From Acidobacteriota bacterium (GTDB lineage Bacteria; Acidobacteriota; Vicinamibacteria; Vicinamibacterales; JAFNAJ01): a stretch of DNA of 64,000 nt. Positions 25,787-34,204 of the stretch are shown here, in pieces. Under the pieces are notes generated by a model that did no database searches, was not told where the DNA came from, and saw only the letters and a list, made by a program, of their open reading frames with translations. Position numbers and translations under genes: made by a program. The DNA lies in the NCBI GenBank assembly GCA_023384575.1, contig JAHDVP010000004.1:169796-233795 (forward strand). Reading direction: 5' to 3'. Each line of letters starts with the position of its first letter. Position 1 is the stretch's first letter.

Positions 25787-26227
25787 ATGATGAAGAGCCT
25801 CCTCGTGTCGTTGTCGTTCGTGATGGCGGCGGTCGCCGTGTCGGCGTCGCCGGACGTCTCGGCCATGGTCGATCCGTATCTGCGGATCCAGACGGCGCTC
25901 GCGGCCGACTCGATGAAGGACGTGCAGACCGACGCGGGCGCGGTGGCGGCCGCCGCGGGGCGGCTCGGCGCCGAGGCCGCGCCGATCCGGACCGCCGCCT
26001 CGGCGTTGCAGCAGGCGACGGCGATCGGCCAGGCGCGCGCCGCGTTCTTCACGCTGAGCGAGGCCCTCATCGCCTGGGCCGAGAAGACGAAGACGCCGAT
26101 GGGCGGCGTGAAGAAGGCGTATTGTCCGATGGAGAAGAAGCACTGGGTCCAGTCGGGCGACCGCATCGCCAACCCGTACGCGGGCAAGAAGATGCTCCGC
26201 TGCGGCGAGTTCCAGGGCAGCTACTGA
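25787..26227 (+). CDS. exported DUF3347-type metal-binding protein
   Basis: About 146 residues with a signal peptide (MMKSLLVSLSFVMAAVAVSA). The mature part is a helical bundle (DPYLRIQTALAADS, QATAIGQARAAFFTLSEAL) ending in AYCPMEKKHWVQ and NPYAGKKMLRCGE. This Y-C-P-M ... W ... N-P-Y-x-G-x-x-M-x-x-C-G ending is the DUF3347 signature, found on CusB-like periplasmic copper proteins. Cys and Met there are probable copper ligands. GTG 25781 and ATG 25790 are alternative starts. It sits between mrp and the M16 peptidase pair. Confidence 0.8.
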   Translation: MMKSLLVSLSFVMAAVAVSASPDVSAMVDPYLRIQTALAADSMKDVQTDAGAVAAAAGRLGAEAAPIRTAASALQQATAIGQARAAFFTLSEALIAWAEKTKTPMGGVKKAYCPMEKKHWVQSGDRIANPYAGKKMLRCGEFQGSY

Positions 26228-26279
26228 CCGCCCGCCGGAGGACCTCGCGGTCCCGAGGTGCGGTGAGGGTGCCGGGTCC

Positions 26280-27584
26280 ATGCAGATTCCCTACACGAAG
26301 CGCACCCTGTCGAACGGCCTCGACGTCATCGTGCACGAGGACCGCGACCTGCCCATCGTGGCGGTCAACCTGTGGTACCACGTCGGGTCGAAGAACGAGC
26401 AGCGCGGCCGCACCGGGTTCGCGCACCTCTTCGAGCACCTGATGTTCGAGGGCTCGGCCCACCACGACAAGGGGTACTTCCCGCCGTTGCAGGAGGCGGG
26501 CGCTTCGCTCAACGGTTCGACCAACGCCGACCGCACCAACTACTGGGAGGTCGTGCCGACGGGCGCGCTCGACCTCGCCCTGTGGATGGAGTCGGACCGC
26601 ATGGGCTTCCTGCTGCCGGCGCTCACGCGCGAGAAGTTCGAGAACCAGCGCGACGTGGTGCTCAACGAGCGCCGCCAGAACTACGAGAACCGCCCGTACG
26701 GCCTGGCGATGATGGCCATCGCCTCGGCGCTCTACCCCGAGTCGCACCCGTACAGCTGGTCGACCATCGGGAGCCCGGACGACCTCGTCGCCGCGAGGCT
26801 CGACGAGGTGCACGACTTCTTCTCGACCTACTATCATCCCGGCAACGCGTCGATCGCGCTCGCGGGCGACGTCGACGCCGAGGATGCGGTGGCGCTCGTC
26901 GCCCGCTACTTCGGCGACATCCCGCGCGGTCCCGATGTCGGCCCGGTCGCCGTCGACACGCCGGCGCTCACCGGCGACGTCAGGCTCGTGCTCGAGGACC
27001 GCGTCGAGTTCCCGCGCCTCTATCTCGCGTGGCATTCGGCCGCGCTCTTCGCCGATGGCGATGCCGAGCTCGACCTGCTCGGCGACCTGCTCGCCAACGG
27101 CAAGACCTCGCGGCTCTACCGCGCGCTCGTCTTCGACCGCCGGGTCGCGGTCGACGTCGCGGCCTTTCAGAACTCCCGCGAGCTGTCGGGGTTCTTCCTC
27201 GTCACGGCGACGGCGGCTCCCGGGCACGGACTCGGCGAGATCGACGCGGCCATCACGCACGAGATCGCGCGGATCACCGACGAGGGGCCGACTCCGGACG
27301 AGCTCGAGCGCGGCCTGGCGCAGGCCGAGGCGCAGTTCGTCTACCGGCTCCAGACGGTGGGGGGGTTCAGCGGCAAGTCGGATCAACTGAACGCGTACAA
27401 CACCTTCGTCGGCGACCCGGGGTTCTTCACCGAGGATCTCGAGCGCTACCGCGCGGTCGACGCCGGTCACATCCGGCGCGCGGCCGGGCGTCTCGCGCGC
27501 GACCGGCGGGTCGCTCTGTCGGTCGTGCCCCGCGGCCGCGGTGAACTGGCCCTGCTCGGGTCGTCGCCGGCGGTGGTCTCGTGA
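26280..27584 (+). CDS. M16 zinc peptidase, catalytic subunit
   Basis: A 434-residue peptidase of the insulinase/processing-peptidase type. The inverted zinc motif HxxEH appears as FAHLFEHLMFEGS near residue 55-67, and the third ligand glutamate is in NERRQNYENRPYG about 75 residues later. The C-terminal half carries the second M16 repeat without zinc ligands. There is no signal peptide, unlike many relatives; a start further upstream is not supported. It overlaps the next M16 gene by 4 nt (GTGA), so the two subunits are coupled and probably form a heterodimer. Confidence 0.92.
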   Translation: MQIPYTKRTLSNGLDVIVHEDRDLPIVAVNLWYHVGSKNEQRGRTGFAHLFEHLMFEGSAHHDKGYFPPLQEAGASLNGSTNADRTNYWEVVPTGALDLALWMESDRMGFLLPALTREKFENQRDVVLNERRQNYENRPYGLAMMAIASALYPESHPYSWSTIGSPDDLVAARLDEVHDFFSTYYHPGNASIALAGDVDAEDAVALVARYFGDIPRGPDVGPVAVDTPALTGDVRLVLEDRVEFPRLYLAWHSAALFADGDAELDLLGDLLANGKTSRLYRALVFDRRVAVDVAAFQNSRELSGFFLVTATAAPGHGLGEIDAAITHEIARITDEGPTPDELERGLAQAEAQFVYRLQTVGGFSGKSDQLNAYNTFVGDPGFFTEDLERYRAVDAGHIRRAAGRLARDRRVALSVVPRGRGELALLGSSPAVVS

Positions 27585-28948
27585 GCGTCGACCGTTCGCG
27601 GCTGCCCGTGCCGGGCCACGATCGGGCCTTCCGCTTCCCGCACGTCGAGCGCACGACCCTCGAGAGCGGGCTGCGCGTGTGGACCGTCGAGCGGCGCGAC
27701 GTGCCGGTGCTGGCTCTGCTGCTCGTCGTGCCCACCGGCTCGGTCGACGACCCGCCCGACCGGCCGGGGCTCGCCTCGCTGACGGCCGACCTGCTCGACG
27801 AGGGCAGCGGCGACCGCACGGCGGTCGACATGCACGACGCGCTCGCGCGCATCGGCGCGCAGTTCGACACCGAGGCGAGCTGCGACGCGACGCTCGTCAC
27901 GCTGGTGACGTTGTCCCGCTTCCGCGACGAGGGCCTGCGCCTCGCGGCCGACATCGTGTTCCGCCCGCGGCTCGGGCTCGCCGACTTCGAGCGCGTGCGC
28001 GAGTTGAGGCGCAACCGGCTCGCGCAACTGCGCGACGTGCCCGGGGCGGTGGCCGAGCGCGTCTTCGCGGAACAGGTGTTCGGTGCCCATACGTACGGGC
28101 ACCTGCCCGTCGGCACCGAGACGGCCCTCGCGGCCGTCACGCTCGACGAGGTGCAGGCGTTCCACCGCGCCCAGTACCGTCTCGATCACACGGTGCTCAT
28201 CGCCGTCGGCGACGCCAGCGCGTCCGACGTCGTCGCCTCGGTGCGCGCGGCCTTCGACGGGGTACCCTGCGCGTCGGCCCTGGCGGGGCGAGAGCCCGGG
28301 GCGTCGATGAAGGTTCCGCCCGCCGCGAGACGCCTCGTGACCGTGCACCGTCCCGGAGCGCCGCAGTCGGAACTGCGCATCGGTCGCGTCGCGGCGAGCC
28401 GTCACACGCCCGACTACTACGCGCTGACGGTGTTGAACACGGTGCTCGGCGGCCAGTTCGTGAGCCGCATCAACCTGAACCTCCGCGAGGACAAGGGCTA
28501 CACCTACGGCGCCAGGTCCAGCTTCGACTTCCGGCGTCAGCCCGGGCCTTTCGTCGTCCAGGCGAGCGTGCAGACCGACGCGACGGCCGACGCCGTCCGC
28601 GAGGTGTTCCGGGAGCTCGACGACATCGGCAGCACGCGGCCAGCCTCGGAGCGGGAGCTCGTCCTCGCCCGTGCCGCGCTCACCCGCGGCTACCCGCGCA
28701 ACTTCGAGACCGCCGAACAGGTGGCCCGGGCCATCGCCCAGCTCGCGTTGTACGGCCTGCCCGACGACTACTTCGACAGCTTCGTCGACCGCGTGCGCGC
28801 GGTCCGCATCGACGAGGTGACCGACGCGGCGCGGCGATACCTCCCGGCGGCCGGCATGCTGGCGATCGTCGTTGGCGACTGCGATCGCATCGTGGCGCCG
28901 CTCGAGGGCCTCGGCTTCGCGCAGGTGGCCATGGCCACCGCGGAGTGA
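27581..28948 (+). CDS. M16 peptidase-like protein, non-catalytic subunit
   Basis: A 455-residue M16 fold in which the HxxEH position reads LTADLLDEG, so no zinc can bind and the subunit is not catalytic. The substrate-contacting R/Y motif is intact in FVSRINLNLREDKGYTYG near residue 290-307. This matches the paired alpha-like subunit of bacterial M16B heterodimers. Start GTG 27581 overlaps the stop of the active subunit. The gene is followed after 3 nt by the oxidoreductase at 28952. Confidence 0.9.
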   Translation: MSVDRSRLPVPGHDRAFRFPHVERTTLESGLRVWTVERRDVPVLALLLVVPTGSVDDPPDRPGLASLTADLLDEGSGDRTAVDMHDALARIGAQFDTEASCDATLVTLVTLSRFRDEGLRLAADIVFRPRLGLADFERVRELRRNRLAQLRDVPGAVAERVFAEQVFGAHTYGHLPVGTETALAAVTLDEVQAFHRAQYRLDHTVLIAVGDASASDVVASVRAAFDGVPCASALAGREPGASMKVPPAARRLVTVHRPGAPQSELRIGRVAASRHTPDYYALTVLNTVLGGQFVSRINLNLREDKGYTYGARSSFDFRRQPGPFVVQASVQTDATADAVREVFRELDDIGSTRPASERELVLARAALTRGYPRNFETAEQVARAIAQLALYGLPDDYFDSFVDRVRAVRIDEVTDAARRYLPAAGMLAIVVGDCDRIVAPLEGLGFAQVAMATAE

Positions 28949-28951
28949 TCC

Positions 28952-29962
28952 ATGTTCGCCACGCGCTTCCACGAACACGGCGGTCCCGAGGTGCTGCGGC
29001 ACGAGGAGGTGGCCGACCCACGGATCGGCCCGGGCGAGGTGCTGGTCCGGGTGCGCGCCTGCGCGCTCAATCACCTCGACCTCTGGCAGCGCCGTGGCCT
29101 CGAGAAGGTGCGCATTCCGTTGCCGCACGTCTCCGGCGCCGACGTCGCGGGCGAGGTCGTCGACGGCGGCCCGCCGGGGCAACGGGTCCTGCTGCAGCCG
29201 GGCCTCAGTTGCGGCCGCTGCCAGGCGTGCCTCTCGGGCGACGACAACCTCTGCGCCTCGTACGACGTCCTCGGGTACATGTCCGACGGCGGCTACGCCG
29301 AGCTGGTCCGAGTACCGGCCGCCAACGTCGTGGAACTGCCCGACCACGTGTCGTTCGTCGACGCGGCAGCCTTCCCGCTGACGTTCCTGACCGCCTGGCA
29401 CATGCTCGCCACGCGGGCCCGGATCGTGGCCGGCGAGCAGGTGCTCGTGCTCGCGGCCGGGAGCGGGGTGGGCCAGGCCGCGATTCAGATCGCGCGCCTC
29501 TTCGGCGCCCGAGTGATTGCGACGGCCGGCGGAGACGCCAAGCTCGAACGGGCCAGGGCGCTCGGCGCCGACGAGGTGATCGACCACCACGCCCAGGACC
29601 TCGTGCCGGAGGTGCGGCGCCTCACCGCCGGCCGCGGCGTCGACGTCGTCGTCGAGCACGTCGGCGAGGCCACGTGGGCCCGCAGCGTGCGGTGTCTCGC
29701 CCGCGGCGGACGCCTCGTCACCTGCGGCGCCACGACCGGCCCCCGCGGCGACCTCGACCTGCGGTATCTCTTCGCCCGTCAGATCTCGCTCGTCGGCTCG
29801 TACATGGGCACCAAGGGTGAACTGCTGCGGGTAGCCCGGTTGTTCTTCGCCGGACGGCTGCGACCGGCCGTCGACTCGCGCTTTCCCCTGTCCGCCGCCG
29901 CCGATGCGCACCGCCGGCTCGAGGCGGGTCTGGCATTCGGCAAGGTGGTGCTCGAGTGCTGA
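28952..29962 (+). CDS. zinc-type MDR-family alcohol/quinone oxidoreductase
   Basis: A 336-residue medium-chain dehydrogenase/reductase using NAD(P)H. The GroES-like N-terminal domain contains the structural-zinc lobe CGRCQACLSGDDNLC (residues ~88-102), and the Rossmann domain has the AAGSGVGQAAIQIARL glycine motif near 170. The usual catalytic-zinc cysteine is replaced by ALNHLDLWQ, as in the quinone-oxidoreductase-like branch, so a catalytic zinc is doubtful. Substrate unknown. It begins 3 nt after the M16 gene and is probably in the same transcript. Confidence 0.88.
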   Translation: MFATRFHEHGGPEVLRHEEVADPRIGPGEVLVRVRACALNHLDLWQRRGLEKVRIPLPHVSGADVAGEVVDGGPPGQRVLLQPGLSCGRCQACLSGDDNLCASYDVLGYMSDGGYAELVRVPAANVVELPDHVSFVDAAAFPLTFLTAWHMLATRARIVAGEQVLVLAAGSGVGQAAIQIARLFGARVIATAGGDAKLERARALGADEVIDHHAQDLVPEVRRLTAGRGVDVVVEHVGEATWARSVRCLARGGRLVTCGATTGPRGDLDLRYLFARQISLVGSYMGTKGELLRVARLFFAGRLRPAVDSRFPLSAAADAHRRLEAGLAFGKVVLEC

Positions 29963-30053
29963 GGTCGGTCCGGCGGGCAGCGAACCGTTCGGACCTCTCA
30001 TCCGTCCTACATGCTCGATTCGAGAGGACGGCGACGTATCCTGTCGCCGACTC

Positions 30054-30117
30054 GCACTGAGCACTGAGCGATGAGCGATGAGCCAAGAACTCAAAGCTCA
30101 GAGCTCAAAGCTCAAGG
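30054..30117. repeat. heptamer tandem repeat array with inverted halves
   Basis: Seven-base units run without gaps. The first half is GCACTGA, GCACTGA, GCGATGA, GCGATGA and a degenerate GCCAAGA. The second half is CTCAAAG, CTCAGAG, CTCAAAG and CTCAAGG. Written as TGAGCNN and NNGCTCA, the halves are complementary, so transcripts could fold into a long hairpin. It lies in the 329-bp gap between 29963 and 30291, which holds no other supported gene. Confidence 0.65.
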
Positions 30118-30291
30118 GTGCCGGTGAGTCGAAGGCCTGAGCCGGGGGCTGCACCCCGTCGCGCCGCGGCGTCCGTAATGGACCCGTAGTGCCCTGCGGC
30201 GTGCGGCGGCCCGCGCGGGCGGGCGCCGGCCGGCGTCGACGAAGACCGGCTGCGGCCGGAAGGCGTAGACTAGGTAGGCTAGGACGACGTC

Positions 30292-30495
30292 ATGGGTCTG
30301 GCACGACTCAGCATCTCGCTGTTCGGGGTCGTCGCCGTGGTGGCGGCCACGACCGCGGGTGCCACCATCTGGTTGCTCCTCACCGACCCCGTGACCGTCG
30401 CGGATGCCGTGAGCACGGGCGACGTGTCGCCCCTCGTGCGCGAGCTCGCCGGCGTGCTCTACAACGCGATGCGCGGCCTCCTGAGATACCTCTGA
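30292..30495 (+). CDS. small single-pass or hairpin membrane protein
   Basis: A 67-residue protein. Residues ~5-30 are hydrophobic (SISLFGVVAVVAATTAGATIWLLL), and the C-terminal half is a short amphipathic segment (LVRELAGVLYNAMRGLLRYL). TAGACT at 30266-30271 could be a -10, but no -35 is clear. Function unknown. It precedes the alpha/beta hydrolase gene by 47 bp, so co-transcription is possible. Confidence 0.6.
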   Translation: MGLARLSISLFGVVAVVAATTAGATIWLLLTDPVTVADAVSTGDVSPLVRELAGVLYNAMRGLLRYL

Positions 30496-30542
30496 CCCCA
30501 CGGTCGCGGCGCCCTCGCCGTGCGTGCTACGATTTCCGTTCG

Positions 30543-31580
30543 ATGATTGCGCCGATCTTCCACGCGTGGGAGCGCCGGCTCGCCTCGGTCACGACCGACC
30601 GCGTGGTCCGGCCGTTCGAGTGGGGCGCTGACTGGATCCCGCAGAACGGCCTGCCACCGGCCGCGCCGGCGGTCGACCGCCTCGCCGCGTTCGCCTCGGA
30701 GGCGATGGCCGACTCGGACGGGTTCTTCTCCCCGGCGCCAACCGACGACTACCACTTCGACGCGCCGCGGGGCGCGCTGCGGTTCCCGAGCGCGTTCATC
30801 ACCCCGCATCCCGAGAACAACACGGTGCACGCGCGGTTCTTCCCCGCGCGGGTCAAGGCCGGCGAGCCGCCCGACCGACGACGCGCCGTGGTCGTGCTGC
30901 CGCAGTGGAACGCCGACCCCGAGGGACACGTCGGCCTGTGCCGTCTGCTCGCCTGGTTCGGCATCAACACGCTGCGGCTGAGCCTGCCCTACCACGACGC
31001 GCGCATGCCTCCCGAACTGCACCGCGCCGACTACATCGTGAGCGCGAACCTGGGACGCACGCTGCAGGTGTGCCGCCAGGCCGTGCTCGATGCCCGTCGG
31101 GCGATCCAGTGGCTGGCAGCCACCGGGCACGAGCGGGTCGGCGTCCTCGGCACGAGCCTCGGCTCGTGCCTCGCGATGCTCACCGCGTGCCACGAGCCGC
31201 TCGTGCGGGCCGCCGCGCTCAACCACATCTCGCCGTACTTCGCCGACGTCGTCTGGCGCGGGCTCTCGACCGCGCACGTGCGCCAGGGGCTCGACGGCCA
31301 TGTCGATCTCGACCTGCTGCGCCGGTTGTGGATGCCCATCAGCCCGAAGGCGTACATCGACCGCCTGCGGGGCCGGCGCGTGCTGCTCGTCTACGCCAAG
31401 TACGACCTGTCGTTCCCCATCGACCTGTCGAAGACACTGGTGGACGAATTCCGGGCGAGGGGCCTCGAGCCCGAGGTCGCCGTGCTGCCATGCGGCCACT
31501 ACAGCACGGGCCTGTCGCCCTTCAAGTGGATGGACGGATACGTCCTGACGAGATTCCTCCACACGAGCCTGTCGGGCTGA
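30543..31580 (+). CDS. alpha/beta-hydrolase family protein (ABHD18-like)
   Basis: A 345-residue soluble enzyme. The nucleophile elbow is GTSLGS near residue 200-205, with VVVLPQWNAD as the oxyanion strand near 120 and a likely catalytic histidine in LPCGHYSTG near 320. The pattern INTLRLSLPYHDARMP followed by RRAIQWLA resembles the ABHD18/DUF2048 group, though the match is from memory. No signal peptide. Substrate unknown, presumably an ester. The frame is open much further upstream, but the ATG at 30543 is where the recognisable sequence begins. Confidence 0.78.
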   Translation: MIAPIFHAWERRLASVTTDRVVRPFEWGADWIPQNGLPPAAPAVDRLAAFASEAMADSDGFFSPAPTDDYHFDAPRGALRFPSAFITPHPENNTVHARFFPARVKAGEPPDRRRAVVVLPQWNADPEGHVGLCRLLAWFGINTLRLSLPYHDARMPPELHRADYIVSANLGRTLQVCRQAVLDARRAIQWLAATGHERVGVLGTSLGSCLAMLTACHEPLVRAAALNHISPYFADVVWRGLSTAHVRQGLDGHVDLDLLRRLWMPISPKAYIDRLRGRRVLLVYAKYDLSFPIDLSKTLVDEFRARGLEPEVAVLPCGHYSTGLSPFKWMDGYVLTRFLHTSLSG

Positions 31581-31673
31581 CTTCACTGCCCTCCCGACTT
31601 GTGTGTTAGCGTGAGGCCCGACGGCCGACCCTGGCCGCCCCACGCCGGCTGAGGCCGGCACGGAGATCGCCCG

Positions 31674-32198
31674 ATGACACAGCCCGCAGGCATCTACGCC
31701 CGATTCGCGACCACGGAGGGCGACTTCCTGGTCAGGTTCTTCGACGAGCACGCGCCCGCCACCGTGGCCAACTTCGTCGAGCTCGCTGAGGGAACGCGCG
31801 AATGGCGCCATCCGGCCACCGGCCAGACCGAGCGTCGCCCGTTCTTCGATGGCCTCGTGTTCCACCGCGTCATCGACGGGTTCGTCATCCAGGGTGGCGA
31901 CCCGCTCGGCACCGGCACCGGTGGCCCGGGCTACCGCTTCGCCGACGAGTTCCACCCCACCCTCCGGCACGACCGGGCAGGCATCCTCTCGATGGCCAAC
32001 GCGGGGCCCAACACCAACGGCAGCCAGTTCTTCGTCACGCTCGGCCCGACGCCGCACCTCGACAACCGCCATTCGGTGTTCGGCGAGGTGATCGAGGGCC
32101 TCGACGTCGTCGCGCGGATCGGCAAGGTGCCCACCGGACGCGGTGACCGGCCCCTGACCGACGTCGTGATGACCCGCGTGACGATCGAACGCGTCTGA
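31674..32198 (+). CDS. cyclophilin-type peptidyl-prolyl isomerase
   Basis: A 174-residue cytoplasmic cyclophilin. Core motifs are intact: VANFVELAEG, FFDGLVFHRVIDGFVIQGGD (catalytic Arg in FHRV), GTGTGGPGYRFADEF, ILSMANAGPNTNGSQFFV (substrate-binding region) and LDNRHSVFGEVIEGLDVV. No signal sequence. CGGAGA lies about 8 nt before the ATG. Catalyses proline cis-trans isomerisation during folding. Confidence 0.93.
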   Translation: MTQPAGIYARFATTEGDFLVRFFDEHAPATVANFVELAEGTREWRHPATGQTERRPFFDGLVFHRVIDGFVIQGGDPLGTGTGGPGYRFADEFHPTLRHDRAGILSMANAGPNTNGSQFFVTLGPTPHLDNRHSVFGEVIEGLDVVARIGKVPTGRGDRPLTDVVMTRVTIERV

Positions 32199-32220
32199 CC
32201 GCGAGTCGGACGGCGCGCCC

Positions 32221-32637
32221 GTGGTCATCACCTTCACCAACGACATCGCCACCCGGGGCCAGGGTGACGTGCGCGACGTCACCGACGCCGTGGCCGGCGC
32301 CCTCCAGGCGTCAGGGTGCGCCGCCGGGTGCATCACCGTCTTCGTCGTCGGGTCGACGGCAGGAGTGACGACGATGGAGTTCGAACCCGGCGCCGTGACG
32401 GACCTCAAGGAGGTGTTCGATCGCCTCGCGCCCCGGCATGCGCACTACCATCACCACCAGACGTGGGGCGACGACAACGGCTCGAGCCACGTGCGGGCGG
32501 CGATGCTCGGCCCCTCGCTGACCCTGCCGTTTGCCGACAAGCGACTCCTCCTCGGGACGTGGCAGCAGGTCGTGCTGGTGGAGTGCGATACGCGTCCCCG
32601 CAACCGCCAACTGGTCGTGCAGGTGATGGGGGAGTAG
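32221..32637 (+). CDS. YjbQ / UPF0047 family (secondary thiamine-phosphate synthase-like)
   Basis: A 138-residue protein of the family with weak thiamine-phosphate synthase activity in E. coli. The full signature is visible: VGSTAGVTTMEFEPG, HAHYHHHQTWGDDNGSSHV (metal-binding histidines), RAAMLGPSLTLPF and GTWQQVVLVECDTRPR. Start is GTG 32221, 22 nt after the cyclophilin stop. The physiological role is unresolved across bacteria. Confidence 0.9.
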   Translation: MVITFTNDIATRGQGDVRDVTDAVAGALQASGCAAGCITVFVVGSTAGVTTMEFEPGAVTDLKEVFDRLAPRHAHYHHHQTWGDDNGSSHVRAAMLGPSLTLPFADKRLLLGTWQQVVLVECDTRPRNRQLVVQVMGE

Positions 32638-32664
32638 GTCGACCGACCACCCAGGTGACGGGGC

Positions 32665-33498
32665 ATGCTCGCTCGCGCACTGATCGCGGTCGTGGGCATC
32701 GTCGGGGCAGCGGTGGCCTGGCCGTCCGGACAGGTCGGCCCGCCGATCGCCGTTGCAGACTGGGAGACCGCGGTCGAACGGGCGCTCGACGGCGGCCGCT
32801 TCCGGGAGGTTTACGCCCTGCTGGTGCGTGCCGGCGACGAGCCTTCGCTCGCCCGCGGCGTCGGGCGCCGCGCACTGGCCCGCCTGCGCGTCAAGTACGC
32901 GCTCGAACTGACCGCGTGGCGCGAACTCGCCCACCTGCCCATCGAGTTGTTCCCCGCCGAGGACACGACGCTCTACTGGTATGCCCGGGGGCTCGGCGCG
33001 GCGCGCGCGGCGTGGCCGGGTGGCGTCCCCGAGTGGATCGACATGGCGCGCGAGGCCGCGGCGGCCCTCGACACCCTCGCCGGCAGCCGCCCCTCGCGAG
33101 CGGCCGTGTGGCGGGTGTCCATCCTGGCGGCCATTGCGGCGGCCCAGGAAGAACGCGATGAGCTCGCGTTGCTGCTGGCCCACGCACGCGACCTGGACCG
33201 TCGCCTCGATGCGGCCGAGGTCGACCCCCTCGACGGCGCCGGAGCGCTCGAGTTCCTCGCCGGCGACCTCTGGTGGCAGGTGAGCCGGTTCGACGCGGCC
33301 GCCGAAGCGTACCGCCGCTCGGCCGAGACCGGGACCGGCAGCCCCAGGCGCCTGCTCGGTCTGGCCAGGGCGGCTGCCGCGCTTGGCCGGGTCGACGCCG
33401 CGAGGCAGGCCGCCGCGGCGTTCCTCGCTCGATGGTCGGAGGCGGACGCCGGCCGGCCCGAGGTCGCCGAGGCCGGGAAGATCGCGGGCACCATGTAA
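32665..33498 (+). CDS. exported TPR-like helical-repeat protein
   Basis: A 277-residue protein. Residues 1-24 form a signal peptide (LIAVVGIVGAAVAW). The rest is helical with TPR-like pairs, for example LLAHARDLDRRLDAAEV, WWQVSRFDAAAEAYRRSAETG and LLGLARAAAALGRVDAARQAAAAFL. An N-terminal pair (WETAVERALDGGRFREVYALLV) has the same look. Probably a periplasmic protein-protein interaction module. A hairpin follows the stop. Confidence 0.68.
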   Translation: MLARALIAVVGIVGAAVAWPSGQVGPPIAVADWETAVERALDGGRFREVYALLVRAGDEPSLARGVGRRALARLRVKYALELTAWRELAHLPIELFPAEDTTLYWYARGLGAARAAWPGGVPEWIDMAREAAAALDTLAGSRPSRAAVWRVSILAAIAAAQEERDELALLLAHARDLDRRLDAAEVDPLDGAGALEFLAGDLWWQVSRFDAAAEAYRRSAETGTGSPRRLLGLARAAAALGRVDAARQAAAAFLARWSEADAGRPEVAEAGKIAGTM

Positions 33499-33505
33499 CA
33501 CCGGA

Positions 33506-33522
33506 TGTCGTCTCCGACGACA
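33506..33522 (+). terminator. small hairpin after the TPR-like gene
   Basis: TGTCGTC pairs perfectly with GACGACA around a 3-nt loop, 8 bp after the stop, followed by CTCGTTCT. Terminator-like with a poor U-tract. Confidence 0.45.
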
Positions 33523-33599
33523 CTCGTTCTCCCGATCGGCGAAATCGCGGCCGAATCCGCCACCCGGCGTCGGCCTCCGATTTGCTTCCTCACGACATC

Positions 33600-34064
33600 A
33601 TGATGGTGCAGCCACAGCCGTCCGACCCGGTGCACACGACCGATATGGATCCGGTCGACGGGGTCGAGGCCCGGACGGCGTCCTGGCGGACATCGCCGCT
33701 CGTCCTGGTGGTCGACGACGACCAGCACAGCCGTGAGGGTGTCAGCGAGTATCTGGTCCAGCACGGATTTCGTGTGATGGAGGCCGCCGACGGCGCCGAG
33801 GCCCTGCGCAAGATCGCGTGGCGCCAGCCGCACGCCGTGCTGCTCGACCTGGCCATTCCCCGAACCGACGGGTGGGCGGTCGCCGAGCAGTTGCGCCGCG
33901 ACCCGAAGTGCTCGAACGTGGCCGTCGTGGCGTGGAGCGCGTTTGACTATCCCGAGCAGCGCCGGAGAGCCTTCGACGCCGGCTGCGACGCGTTCGTCCA
34001 GAAACCGTGCGACCTCGACACGCTGGTGCCGACGATCCTCGAGGTGATCGAACGGAAGCGGTGA
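33600..34064 (+). CDS. single-domain response regulator
   Basis: A 154-residue protein with a ~40-residue N-terminal extension and one receiver domain. Receiver residues are present: the acidic cluster LVVDDDQHS, the phospho-acceptor Asp in AVLLDLAIPRTDGW, the switch Ser in VVAWSAF and the conserved Lys in FVQKPCD. There is no output domain, so it acts by protein interaction or phosphotransfer. No histidine kinase is adjacent. Start is the first of two tandem ATGs at 33600. Confidence 0.87.
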   Translation: MMVQPQPSDPVHTTDMDPVDGVEARTASWRTSPLVLVVDDDQHSREGVSEYLVQHGFRVMEAADGAEALRKIAWRQPHAVLLDLAIPRTDGWAVAEQLRRDPKCSNVAVVAWSAFDYPEQRRRAFDAGCDAFVQKPCDLDTLVPTILEVIERKR

Positions 34065-34107
34065 CAGCGGGCGGACGGCGTCCCCTGGCCCATTCGCCCG
34101 GCCCCGC

Positions 34108-34204
34108 GCGCGGGCACGACGAACGCGAAGCGCTCGACGGGCTGCCCGGCCAGGGCACGGTCGGGGGCCTGCGCGGTCCGGTCCAGGGTGTCGCCTTCAG
34201 GCAT
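34108..34204 (-). pseudogene. 5' remnant of nei (endonuclease VIII-type DNA glycosylase)
   Basis: The minus-strand frame starting at ATG 34204 begins MPEGDTLDRTAQA, the invariant N-terminus of Nei/Fpg glycosylases (Pro2 and Glu3 are the catalytic residues). It continues RALAGQPVERFAFVVP for about 31 codons before losing similarity. The rest of the ~250-codon gene is missing; the response-regulator gene lies there instead. Its ATG overlaps the lhr stop by 8 nt, as expected for the lhr-nei gene pair known in mycobacteria. It is a fragment left by deletion and not functional. Confidence 0.75.

Noticed and set aside
23558-26281. 907-residue open frame on the minus strand opposite mrp and its neighbours
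   Set aside because: It covers four well-supported plus-strand genes, and its composition (Arg, His, Asp, Gly) is that of a GC-rich antisense frame.
30054-30117. CRISPR array
   Set aside because: Units are 7 bp and contiguous with no spacers, and no cas genes occur in the window.
32150-32260. TPP riboswitch upstream of the YjbQ gene
   Set aside because: Only 22 nt separate it from the cyclophilin stop, and no thi-box sequence is visible.
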